From the NCBI RefSeq assembly GCF_902388705.1, contig NZ_CABMQJ010000002.1:62001-126000 (forward strand): a stretch of 64,000 bases of DNA. Reading direction: 5' to 3'. A program made the translations under genes and the position numbers. This DNA is from an uncultured Alistipes sp. (GTDB taxonomy: Bacteria > Bacteroidota > Bacteroidia > Bacteroidales > Rikenellaceae). Numbering within the stretch: position 1 is the stretch's first letter; the number at the start of each line of letters is the position of its first letter. Positions 43,594 to 52,267 of the stretch are shown here, one piece after another. The notes under the pieces were generated by a model that saw only the letters and a program-made list of their open reading frames with translations, had not been told where the DNA came from and searched no databases.

Positions 43594-45540
43594 ATGAAAC
43601 AAATACGCATATTAGCAGCGGTCGTTCTGATATTTGCTTTTTCGCTTACCTCCTGCGAGTCGTTCTTCGATGTGAATTTCGACGACCAGGCGACTCTCGA
43701 GAAAACATTCAGCCAGAGTTCGACCACCAAAAAATTCCTGTCACACCTCTACTCCTACATTCCGATGGAGGAAGAGATTGTGAACTCCCACGGCTGGGTC
43801 GTTCCGCGTTCGGACGAAGGACAATACTCGTTCTACCAGTGGGTATATTACCTGCTGTACAAAACGGGCAGTTACAGCAGTGCGACTCCCACTTCGACGA
43901 CCTATTACAATTATTGGCCGGAGTTCTATATCGGCATCAACCAGTGTTCGATCTTCATCAACAACGTGGATCTCAACAAAGGGGATACTGCTGAAGTAAA
44001 TGCCTATATGAAAGCCGAGGCCCGTTTCCTGCGTGCATACTTCTACTTCTGCCTGTTCCGCCAGTACGGTCCCGTATACATCTGGGGCGACAGGGAAGCC
44101 GACGAAGCCATCCTCGCCTCGTCCATCGACCGCCATACGGTCGAGGAGAACATCAGCTTCATCGTAACGGAGCTGGACAAGGCTGCAGCCGACCTTCCGC
44201 TGCAGGTTGCCGATGTCGGCGAAAGTGAATCCACATGGACGGGACGCCTTACCAAGGGTGCTGCCCTGGCGCTGAAATCGCGCGTACTGCTCTACGCCGC
44301 ATCGCCGCTGTACAACGGCTGCGACCTGTATGTCGGCAAAATGAAGAACATGTACGGAAACTACCTCTTCCCGCAGACCAAGGACGAAAGCAAATGGGAG
44401 GATGCTGCCAAAGCCGCGTGGGCCGTTATCGAAATGGGCCGGTACGAGCTGTGCAAGGACAACACCACGGGCGACAAATTCAAAGACGGCATGACCTCTT
44501 ACCAGAAAGTGATGTTCGACCCCTGGAACAAGGAAACGATCTGGGGCTGGTGGTGGCGTACCAATCAGGCTGCCTATGCCTATCTGGGAACGGTCGGCGG
44601 ACAAATAGGTCCGGCCCTGCCGCCTATGGGAACCAAATTTTATGCGGCATTCGGCGGTATAGCACCCTCGCTGAAACTGGTCGACACCTATCCCATGTAC
44701 GAAAGCGGACGCTACCCGATCACGGGTTACCAGGGACAGAACGACATGTCGAAGCCCATCATCGACCCGCTGTCGGGTTACAGCAACGTCGGCTTTACCG
44801 ACAATTACCAACAGCCTCTGGATGCGAATATCGGATGGGATCCGGCTCCCATCAAGGCCCACAACAGTTGCGTGGGACGCGATCCCCGCTTCTATGCCAG
44901 CGTAGTGCCCAACGGTTTCTGGTGGCCGAATAAAACCATGAACGTGAAATTCACCTGCTACAACAATACGGAGTGCACCTCTCCCTGGAGCGCAGCGGGA
45001 CAATGTATCCGTGTAGGGTACGCATGGCGGCGCCTCCTGCCGGCCAACACGTCGCTTGCAAGACAAGAGGATTTCAAGGCCATCAGGTATGTCTATCCGG
45101 CATTCCGCCTGGCGGAGATTTACCTCAATTACGCGGAGGCCTGCAACGAGAAACCGCAGCGCGACGAAGCGGCGGCCATCGAATACCTGAACAAAGTGCG
45201 CAACCGCTCGGGACTGAACAATATCGAGGATGCGTATCCCGAAATCAAAGGCAACAAGAACCTGCTTCGCTGGTGTATCCAGAAAGAGCGTATGGCGGAA
45301 TTCGGCCTGGAGGCCATGCGCCACTACGACGCCTGCCGCTGGATGATTGCCAAGGACGAATACCCGGGCGCAAACTGGACATTGCATGTTAGCGCGACGA
45401 CTTACGAGGAATCTTACGAGCGCACATCCACGGACTTCGTCGGTGCTCCCAATACATTCCAGGATAAGGATTACCTCTTCCCGATCAGCGCAAACCAGTT
45501 GGCCGAAATGACCAATATGACCCAGAATTACGGATTTTAA
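43594..45540 (+). CDS. SusD/RagB-family glycan-binding lipoprotein
   Basis: The 648-residue lipoprotein starts MKQIRILAAVVLIFAFSLTS with Cys next (SCESFFDVNFDD). It has the SusD helical core: AEARFLRAYFYFCLFRQYGP near the N-terminal third, and FRLAEIYLNYAEACNEKPQR with EYLNKVRNRSGLNN near the end. It caps the SusC channel and binds oligosaccharide at the surface. It is 18 bases after susC and ends NQLAEMTNMTQNYGF. The partner transporter is the frameshifted gene upstream. Confidence 0.95.
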   Translation: MKQIRILAAVVLIFAFSLTSCESFFDVNFDDQATLEKTFSQSSTTKKFLSHLYSYIPMEEEIVNSHGWVVPRSDEGQYSFYQWVYYLLYKTGSYSSATPTSTTYYNYWPEFYIGINQCSIFINNVDLNKGDTAEVNAYMKAEARFLRAYFYFCLFRQYGPVYIWGDREADEAILASSIDRHTVEENISFIVTELDKAAADLPLQVADVGESESTWTGRLTKGAALALKSRVLLYAASPLYNGCDLYVGKMKNMYGNYLFPQTKDESKWEDAAKAAWAVIEMGRYELCKDNTTGDKFKDGMTSYQKVMFDPWNKETIWGWWWRTNQAAYAYLGTVGGQIGPALPPMGTKFYAAFGGIAPSLKLVDTYPMYESGRYPITGYQGQNDMSKPIIDPLSGYSNVGFTDNYQQPLDANIGWDPAPIKAHNSCVGRDPRFYASVVPNGFWWPNKTMNVKFTCYNNTECTSPWSAAGQCIRVGYAWRRLLPANTSLARQEDFKAIRYVYPAFRLAEIYLNYAEACNEKPQRDEAAAIEYLNKVRNRSGLNNIEDAYPEIKGNKNLLRWCIQKERMAEFGLEAMRHYDACRWMIAKDEYPGANWTLHVSATTYEESYERTSTDFVGAPNTFQDKDYLFPISANQLAEMTNMTQNYGF

Positions 45541-45556
45541 TTAACGCTCGAACACT

Positions 45557-46948
45557 ATGAAAATAAATATGTGGAAACTGTTGATTGTCGCCCTGATTGC
45601 ATCGACCGCCCTGGTCGGCTGTAAGGATGAGCGCGACAACTTCATGGTCGACGATACGATTTCATTCATCAATACCGAGAATTATGCAACCGTATCGGTA
45701 TACAACGAAAAGTACGACTTCCCCGTGATGAAAAACGGCAAGGGATTCTCGGGTGCGACGGCCCATCTGACGGTTTCGGAAACGGCTTTGGACGAATACA
45801 ATGCCGCGAACGCAACCAACTATGTGACCATGCCGGAGAATTGCTACAAGTTCTCGGCTACGACGCTCAAATTCGCCAAGGACGACCTTCGCAAAATCGT
45901 CGAACTTTCGTGGGACGAAACCGCCGTGCTCGCACTCGACAAGAGCAAGGACTACGTAGTACCGGTACAGCTCTCCGTCGACAACGGCTCCGTACAGGTG
46001 AGCGAAGGCCTCGACCTGCTGATCGTGCATCCCAAACTGTCGTCGGTATCGATGGAAAAGACGTTGGCAGCCTCGCTGCTGCCCTCGGCTGCGGGCGACG
46101 CAATCTCCTGCGACGGCAACGTCGTACTCGACAATCCGATTTCGGTAATGGACGTAACGGTGAACTTTACAATCGACAACAGCCTGATAGCAGCCTACAA
46201 CGAGGCGAACGGCACCGACTACAAAGCTGCGCCCGACGGATTCGCCACGATGGCGTCCGCCACCTCGCAGATTGCCGCAGGCCAGACGTCGGCACCGTTT
46301 ACCTGCAATTTCGATTCCGACCTGCTGTTCGCCGGCAGCGAGCTCAAAGTCACCGGCAATATGCTCGTCCCGATTCGTATTTCGTCGACTTCGGTAGACG
46401 GCCTCGGCATCTCGAACGGCGTCATGTACGTTCCCTTCACGATGGACAAGGAGCTGAAAGGCCCGTGGACGCTGCTGGAGGGCGAGGAAAACTGCTACGC
46501 AAGAGACCCGAACAACGGCGGTGCCGCCTGGATTATGCAGTATACTGCCGACAAGCTGTTCGACGGTGAGATAACTGCAGGCCACGAGTGGATTTCCTGG
46601 TTCGCAACCCAAATCGAGTTCCCGATAACTTTCGTCGTGGATATGGGCACGAGACAGGTGTTTACCAACTTCCTGATCAGCGATTACTCGACCCACCAGG
46701 GCAATCTCCGGGAATATGAAATCTACACGGCCGAAGAATATGACGGCGAGAACACCCGGTGGAACCTCGTTGCAAGCGGCAAACGCAGTTACGGTTGGAC
46801 CGGAGTAGCGACTGTTTACGACTATCCTGTCCAGAAATACTTCGCAGGCCGTTACATGAAGTTCCAAATCATGAAGGCCGAATCCACTGTCGGCGATTAC
46901 CTCTACGGACGCGGCAAACTGGCCGACGTACAGGGTGTGGGATTCTAA
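45557..46948 (+). CDS. Surface glycan-binding lipoprotein (BT_3987-like/DUF1735 repeats plus F5/8-type domain)
   Basis: The 463-residue lipoprotein has a lipobox ending LVGC. Two DUF1735/BT_3987-like beta domains follow. The first contains HLTVSETALDEYNAANATNY and the second VNFTIDNSLIAAYNEANGTD, a visible internal repeat. The C-terminal third (about 300-463) looks like a galactose-binding F5/8-type domain (WISWFATQIEFPITFVVDMG, ADVQGVGF). It sits in the SusE/F position of the PUL and would bind the target glycan. A hairpin then separates it from the DUF4855 genes. Confidence 0.85.
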   Translation: MKINMWKLLIVALIASTALVGCKDERDNFMVDDTISFINTENYATVSVYNEKYDFPVMKNGKGFSGATAHLTVSETALDEYNAANATNYVTMPENCYKFSATTLKFAKDDLRKIVELSWDETAVLALDKSKDYVVPVQLSVDNGSVQVSEGLDLLIVHPKLSSVSMEKTLAASLLPSAAGDAISCDGNVVLDNPISVMDVTVNFTIDNSLIAAYNEANGTDYKAAPDGFATMASATSQIAAGQTSAPFTCNFDSDLLFAGSELKVTGNMLVPIRISSTSVDGLGISNGVMYVPFTMDKELKGPWTLLEGEENCYARDPNNGGAAWIMQYTADKLFDGEITAGHEWISWFATQIEFPITFVVDMGTRQVFTNFLISDYSTHQGNLREYEIYTAEEYDGENTRWNLVASGKRSYGWTGVATVYDYPVQKYFAGRYMKFQIMKAESTVGDYLYGRGKLADVQGVGF

Positions 46949-46964
46949 CCATTGATTTTGAGTA

Positions 46965-47010
46965 ATTAATCCCGTTGTGAACCTCTCCTTTACTTCACAA
47001 CGGGATTAAT
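46965..47010 (+). terminator. Intra-operon hairpin before the DUF4855 array
   Basis: ATTAATCCCGTTGTGAA (46965-46981) and TTCACAACGGGATTAAT (46994-47010) form a perfect 17-bp stem. The tail is only weakly T-rich, so partial termination or mRNA processing between the transport genes and the DUF4855 genes is likely. Confidence 0.7.
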
Positions 47011-47027
47011 TTGTAAATTTACAACCT

Positions 47028-48209
47028 ATGAAACGCAAACTTTTCAGGGCTGCAATTTCTGTCATAACAGCCGTCGGATTCCTCGTACTGCCGAATGCCT
47101 GTTCGCAGGTCAAATTATATCCGTGGGAGAACCGGGAGGCCCCCGCGACCACGACCGACGCCGTCCTCTGTTACGGCGGCAGCCACCATCGCACGCCTTT
47201 CCTGTGGGACAGGGAGCGGCTGGCCCCCTATGTCACCTATGTCGACAAAGAGGGTAGGGAACACTGGCTCTTCGACGGATTTATTTTCCTGGAGTTCCAG
47301 GATACGAACCGGCCCGACAAAGCGCTGTACACATTCGAAACCGGGCATCTGCGCGACATGGGCGTAGCAGCCGGAAAAGCGCAATGGCAGGAGCTCATCG
47401 ACTATTATTTCACGAAAGGCAACGGCGTCGAGGCATTGGAAGATGTGGTGAAAGAGGCCGAAGGCCGGCTGGGCAAAGCGCCGCAGAAACGCCGCATAAT
47501 CATGGTGCTTCCCGACCCGGTGATTCACCAGCATTATATCGACACGACCTCCACGACGACCTACTGGGGCGCACTGGACGGACGGCAGCTCGACTTCAGC
47601 AAAAACGAAGACCGCATCGCTGCCTGCAAATGGTTTATCGACCAGGTGCGGGCCAAATTCGCCGAGGGGGACTACGAGCACGTAGACCTGGCCGGATTCT
47701 ACTGGCTGCGGGAAATCGTCACCCGTCCGGTGGATACGGAATTCAGCTACCACCTCACCCGTTCGGACATCATGCTGCCGCATATCGCCGAATACCTCCA
47801 CAGCCTGAACTATACGTTCAACTGGATACCGTACTACGGTTCGCGCGGATACGACGTATGGCAGACGTTCGGTTTCGACCAGGTCTACCTGCAGCCCAAC
47901 TATTACTGGAAACCGCAGAACGACATGGATACCGTGTGCGATCAAATCGACCGGCTCGGCGTCGGCATGGAGCTCGAATTCGAACCCACGCTGCTCAACG
48001 CGCGTGAGGGCAGCGAGGCATTCCGTGCCCGGTTCCGCGACTATATCAAATATGCCCGACAACGCGGCATATACGGCAGGCAGCCGTTCGCATATTACCA
48101 CGGCACCAACGGTTTCTACGACCTGTCCGCCTCCGACGACCCGGCAGACCGGGAGTTGTTCGACGAGTTATGCCAATTTATAATCAATAACCCGCTGCGC
48201 CGGCAGTAG
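47028..48209 (+). CDS. DUF4855 lipoprotein 1
   Basis: This 393-residue protein has a lipobox ending LPNAC. DUF4855 features shared by the array are AVLCYGGSHHRTPFLWDRER, HWLFDGFIFLEFQD, TTYWGALDGRQLDF, VDLAGFYWLREI, FNWIPYYGSRGYD, VYLQPNYYWKPQN, MELEFEPTLL and AYYHGTNGFYDL. The pattern suggests a TIM-barrel enzyme, with acidic residues in MELEFE and Trp/Tyr-rich sugar-contact segments. No biochemical role is known to me. It is most similar to copy 2 and is probably a surface enzyme acting on the PUL glycan. Confidence 0.85.
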   Translation: MKRKLFRAAISVITAVGFLVLPNACSQVKLYPWENREAPATTTDAVLCYGGSHHRTPFLWDRERLAPYVTYVDKEGREHWLFDGFIFLEFQDTNRPDKALYTFETGHLRDMGVAAGKAQWQELIDYYFTKGNGVEALEDVVKEAEGRLGKAPQKRRIIMVLPDPVIHQHYIDTTSTTTYWGALDGRQLDFSKNEDRIAACKWFIDQVRAKFAEGDYEHVDLAGFYWLREIVTRPVDTEFSYHLTRSDIMLPHIAEYLHSLNYTFNWIPYYGSRGYDVWQTFGFDQVYLQPNYYWKPQNDMDTVCDQIDRLGVGMELEFEPTLLNAREGSEAFRARFRDYIKYARQRGIYGRQPFAYYHGTNGFYDLSASDDPADRELFDELCQFIINNPLRRQ

Positions 48210-48279
48210 CCGGAAACAGGGGCTGCATCCGGCAAACGGAATCCGGCAGCGCCCCGCAGCACAAAATTTACAAAAAGAT

Positions 48280-49485
48280 ATGACACGCAGATTTTTTTCA
48301 GTTGCAATCATAGCGGCCGCAATCGCCGGATTCACCGGTTTTTCCTGCACCGGGCCGCAGAGCAGAATGTATCCGTGGGAGAAAAACCGAAAGAGTCTGG
48401 CAACCACGACCGACGCCGTACTGTGCTACGGCGGCAGTCATCACCGCAATCCCTTCCTGTGGGACAAGGAACGCTTCGCCCCCTATGTCACCTATGTAGA
48501 CCAAGAGGGGAAAGAGCAGTGGCTCTTCGACGGATTTATCTTCCTCGAATCGCAGGATGTAGACCGTCCCGACAGTGCGGCTTATACGTATATGACGGGA
48601 GTGCTGCTCAATACGGGCGTAGCCGCCGGTAAAGAGCAGTGGCAGGAGCTCATCGACTACTATTTCGCCGAAGGCAATTGCGTCGACGGACTGGAAGAGG
48701 CTGTAAAAGCAGCCGAAAGCCGGCTGGGCAAAGCGCCGCAGAAACGACGTGTAATCATGATGATTCCCGACCCGGTGATTTACCACCACTACATCGACAC
48801 GACCACAACGACGACCTACTGGGGCGCGCTGGACGGACGGCAGCTCGACTTCCGCAAAAACGAAGACCGTATCGCAGCCTGCAAGTGGTATATCGACCAG
48901 GTGCGGGCCAAATTCGCCGAGGGGAACTACGAACATGTAGACCTGGCCGGGTTCTACTGGCTGCGGGAGGCAATCGCACAGCCGCAGGATACGGCTTACA
49001 GTTATCACCTGACCCGCTCGGACATCATGCTGCCGCATATCGCCGAATACCTCCACGGGCTGAACTACACGTTCAACTGGATACCTTACAACGACGCCCG
49101 CGGTTACGCCGACTGGCGGAAATTCGATTTCGACCAGGTTTACATGCAGCCCAACCATTACTGGAAACCCGAAATCAGCATGGACACCGTATGCACGATG
49201 ATTAACCGCGCGGGCACCAGCATGGAATTCGAATTCGAAGCTTCGATTCTCAAGGCGTGGCCGGGCAGCGACGTATACCGGGCCCGGTTCCGCGATTACA
49301 TGAAATATGCCCGGCAATACGGCATATACGGCAAGCGGCCGCTGGCCTATTACCAGGGCAGCAATGCGCTTTACAACCTCTCTGTTTCCAGCGACGAAAC
49401 GGACAAGGAATTTTTCCACGAGTTCTGCCGGTTCGTAATCGGCAATCCGCTGCGCTCACAGCAATCCGGAAACGGAAACAAATAA
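48280..49485 (+). CDS. DUF4855 lipoprotein 2
   Basis: The 401-residue lipoprotein (lipobox ending TGFSC) is a close paralogue of copy 1. Long stretches such as AVLCYGGSHHRNPFLWDKER, GALDGRQLDFRKNEDRIAAC and AKFAEGNYEHVDLAGFYWLR are nearly the same. Differences concentrate near the N-terminus and around the NHYWKPEISMDTVCTM loop, where substrate contacts could lie. It lies 70 bases after copy 1 and 12 bases before copy 3. This is a recent tandem duplication. Confidence 0.85.
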   Translation: MTRRFFSVAIIAAAIAGFTGFSCTGPQSRMYPWEKNRKSLATTTDAVLCYGGSHHRNPFLWDKERFAPYVTYVDQEGKEQWLFDGFIFLESQDVDRPDSAAYTYMTGVLLNTGVAAGKEQWQELIDYYFAEGNCVDGLEEAVKAAESRLGKAPQKRRVIMMIPDPVIYHHYIDTTTTTTYWGALDGRQLDFRKNEDRIAACKWYIDQVRAKFAEGNYEHVDLAGFYWLREAIAQPQDTAYSYHLTRSDIMLPHIAEYLHGLNYTFNWIPYNDARGYADWRKFDFDQVYMQPNHYWKPEISMDTVCTMINRAGTSMEFEFEASILKAWPGSDVYRARFRDYMKYARQYGIYGKRPLAYYQGSNALYNLSVSSDETDKEFFHEFCRFVIGNPLRSQQSGNGNK

Positions 49486-49497
49486 AAACCTGAATCA

Positions 49498-50997
49498 ATG
49501 ATAAACTACCGAATTATCTGCATGCTCCTGTGCATCCTGCCGCTTACGGGCTGCAGCAAAGGCGGCGACGAGCCGGACAAGGGTCCGACGCCCTCGATGA
49601 GCATGACGATCGTATCGTCCGACGCGGCATCGGTGACGCTGGACATCAAGATCCTGAATGCCACGCATGTCCGCATACTGTGCAAGCCCACCGGCGTCAT
49701 CACGTCGCAGACGGCGGAAAGCGTCGCCGAAAAGGGGACGAAATATACCGGGACACGGGTGGTAATAGACGGGCTGTCGGGCCAGACCACCTATACGGTC
49801 TTTGCCGTAGCCTGCAACGACGAGGGGGCGTACGGGAAAATGCAGTACGTCCAGTTCACCACCGACAAGGCAGGCGCGCAGATGTATTCGTGGGAGAAAA
49901 GCCGCAACGGCATCCTTTCGTACACGGATATGGTACTCTGCTACGGCGGCAGCCACCACCGCACCCCGTACCTGTGGGAAAAGGATCGGTTCGAGCCGTT
50001 CGTAACCTACGTCGACGAACAGGGCAAGGAGCATTGGCTCTTCGACAGTTTCCTCTGCATCGAATTCCAGTCCAGCAGCCGTCCCGACGGCAAGTACTAC
50101 GCCTATATGCTCGGGTTGATGAAAGACTACGGTTTTTCGGCCGGCAAGGCGCAGTGGCAGGAGCTGATCGATTACTGGTTCAAGCAGGACAACGGCGTGA
50201 ACGCCCTCGAACAGGCGATAGGGGATGCCGCTGCACGCCTCGGCGCGCCCCCGGCCAAACGCAAGGTCATTATGATCATGCCCGACCCGATCATCTACAA
50301 AGTGTTCGACGGCAAGGGAAACGGCACGGGCGACCCCAAATCGACGACCTACTGGGGCCAGCTCAACGGCCGCCAGATGGACTTCGCTTCCGCCGACGAC
50401 AGGCTCGCCGCCTATAAATGGTACGTCGACCTCGTTCGCAAGAAATTCGACCTGGCGAACTATCAATATGTCGAACTGGCCGGATTCTATATCATCTCCG
50501 AGGAGCTCGCATCGCCCGACGACGGATGGAACTACGAACTGAAAAAGTCGGACGAAATCATTCCGCCGCTTTCGAAATACCTGCACTCGGTCAACGAATC
50601 GCTCTGCTGGATTCCCTACAACCGGGCCGCGGGATACAAACGATGGAGCCAGTTCGGCGTCGATTACGCCTACATGCAGCCCAACTACTTCTGGGACGAA
50701 AAAGGCGAGAAACCCCTTTCCCGGTTCTTCACCGACATTTCGGCCAACAACCTGGCCATGGAGTTCGAGTTCGACGAAGCGCTCCTCGAGGGAAAAACGG
50801 GCTGCGACTCCTACAAGGCACGCTTCCGTGCCTATATGTCCGGCGCCAAACAGAACGGCGTCTACGGACGTAAACCGTTGAGTTACTACCACGGCACCAA
50901 TGCGTTCTACGACCTGTCGAAATCGCTGGCCGCAAAGGACAGGGAGCTCTACCACGAATTCTGCCAGTTCGTAATCAACAACCCGTTGCGTAAATAA
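49498..50997 (+). CDS. DUF4855 lipoprotein 3 with N-terminal Fn3-like domain
   Basis: This 499-residue lipoprotein (lipobox ending LTGC) adds an N-terminal beta domain of about 90 residues (SMTIVSSDAASVTLDIKILN, TRVVIDGLSGQTTYTVFAVA) resembling a fibronectin-type III fold. The DUF4855 domain starts at about residue 125 (MYSWEKSRNGILSYTDMVLC). It has the same conserved blocks (HWLFDSFLCIEFQ, TTYWGQLNGRQMDFASADDR, MEFEFDEALLEG, SYYHGTNAFYDL). The DUF4855 part is closest to copy 4. The extra domain may extend the enzyme from the membrane. Confidence 0.85.
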   Translation: MINYRIICMLLCILPLTGCSKGGDEPDKGPTPSMSMTIVSSDAASVTLDIKILNATHVRILCKPTGVITSQTAESVAEKGTKYTGTRVVIDGLSGQTTYTVFAVACNDEGAYGKMQYVQFTTDKAGAQMYSWEKSRNGILSYTDMVLCYGGSHHRTPYLWEKDRFEPFVTYVDEQGKEHWLFDSFLCIEFQSSSRPDGKYYAYMLGLMKDYGFSAGKAQWQELIDYWFKQDNGVNALEQAIGDAAARLGAPPAKRKVIMIMPDPIIYKVFDGKGNGTGDPKSTTYWGQLNGRQMDFASADDRLAAYKWYVDLVRKKFDLANYQYVELAGFYIISEELASPDDGWNYELKKSDEIIPPLSKYLHSVNESLCWIPYNRAAGYKRWSQFGVDYAYMQPNYFWDEKGEKPLSRFFTDISANNLAMEFEFDEALLEGKTGCDSYKARFRAYMSGAKQNGVYGRKPLSYYHGTNAFYDLSKSLAAKDRELYHEFCQFVINNPLRK

Positions 50998-51018
50998 CGA
51001 TTAACACCAGACAAACAA

Positions 51019-52245
51019 ATGAAAGCTTTAAAAATTTTCGGAGTTCTCGCCCTTTTTGCAGTTCTCGTATTTTTCTTCGTCCGTGCGGCATGCAAGACCG
51101 ATACCGCACAGGAGTGCCGGCAATCCGGCCTCTGCAACGGCGAGACGATGTATTCGTGGGAACGGGAACGCAACGGAATCCTGTCGTTCACGGATCTCGT
51201 TCTGTGTTACGGCGGCAGCCACCACCGCACCCCGTACCGGTGGGACAAGGAGCGTTTCACCCCGTTCGTGACCTATACCGACAAGCAGGGCAGGGAGCAC
51301 TGGCTGTTCGACAGTTTCCTCTGCATCGAATTTCAGGACAGCAGCCGTCCCGACGGCGTCAACTACGCCTACATGGTCGGCGTACTGCAGGGGCGCGGCC
51401 TCTCGGCCGGCAAAGCGCAGTGGCAGGAGTTAATCGACTACTGGTTCGACGGCGATAACGGCGTAAACGCCCTCGAAGCGGCGGTAAAAGAGGCCGCACA
51501 GCGCCTCGGCACGCCTCCGGCCAAACGCAAGGTCGTCATGATTATGCCCGACCCGATTATCTACCGGAAGTACGACGACACGAAAGAGTCGACCGCCTAT
51601 TGGGGCGAGCTGGACGGCCGTCAAATGGATTTCGCCTCGGGGGACGACCGCGTAGCCGCATACAAATGGTATATCGACGAAGTGCGCAAGCGGTTCGATG
51701 CGGGAAACTACCAGTATATCGAACTGGCAGGATTCTATCCCATTTCCGAAGAAATCGTGACCCCCGGCGACGGCTGGTGCCATGAGCTGAAAAAATCGGA
51801 AGAGGTGATTCCCCCCGTCGCCGAATACCTGCATGCCCGGAACGAGTGCCTGTGCTGGATTCCCTACAACCGGGCGGCAGGCTATACGAAATGGCGCGAA
51901 ATGGGCGTCGATTACGCCTACATGCAGCCCAACCATTACTGGGACGACAAGGGAGCAAGGCCGCTTTCCCGTTACTTCTCCGACATCAAGACCTATGACC
52001 TGGCCATGGAATTCGAATTCGAAGAAACGCTGCTCGAGGGGCAGAAAAACTGCGACCTCTACAAACAGCGCTTCCGCGAGTACATGGCCGGCGCCAAAGA
52101 ACACGGCGTCTACGGCAGCAAGCCGTTGAGTTACTACCACGGCACGAACGGATTCTACGACCTATGGAAATCGACGGCCGAAAAGGACAAGGAACTGTAT
52201 CACGAATTCTGCCAGTTCGTAATCGGCAACCCCCTGCGTAAATAA
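51019..52245 (+). CDS. DUF4855 lipoprotein 4
   Basis: The 408-residue protein starts MKALKIFGVLALFAVLVFFF with Cys in VRAAC as a likely lipid attachment. Its DUF4855 domain (MYSWERERNGILSFTDLVLC onward) is closely similar to copy 3, including AYWGELDGRQMDFASGDDRV and FAGxY-like segments such as NYQYIELAGFYPISEE. It lies 21 bases after copy 3 and 22 bases before copy 5. The two pairs (1/2 and 3/4) indicate two duplication events. Confidence 0.85.
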   Translation: MKALKIFGVLALFAVLVFFFVRAACKTDTAQECRQSGLCNGETMYSWERERNGILSFTDLVLCYGGSHHRTPYRWDKERFTPFVTYTDKQGREHWLFDSFLCIEFQDSSRPDGVNYAYMVGVLQGRGLSAGKAQWQELIDYWFDGDNGVNALEAAVKEAAQRLGTPPAKRKVVMIMPDPIIYRKYDDTKESTAYWGELDGRQMDFASGDDRVAAYKWYIDEVRKRFDAGNYQYIELAGFYPISEEIVTPGDGWCHELKKSEEVIPPVAEYLHARNECLCWIPYNRAAGYTKWREMGVDYAYMQPNHYWDDKGARPLSRYFSDIKTYDLAMEFEFEETLLEGQKNCDLYKQRFREYMAGAKEHGVYGSKPLSYYHGTNGFYDLWKSTAEKDKELYHEFCQFVIGNPLRK

Positions 52246-52267
52246 TCTACAACAACAAAGAAATACG

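Noticed and set aside
43741..45387. A 548-codon minus-strand ORF inside susD
   Set aside because: It is a shadow of the SusD gene, which has the family motifs and operon context.
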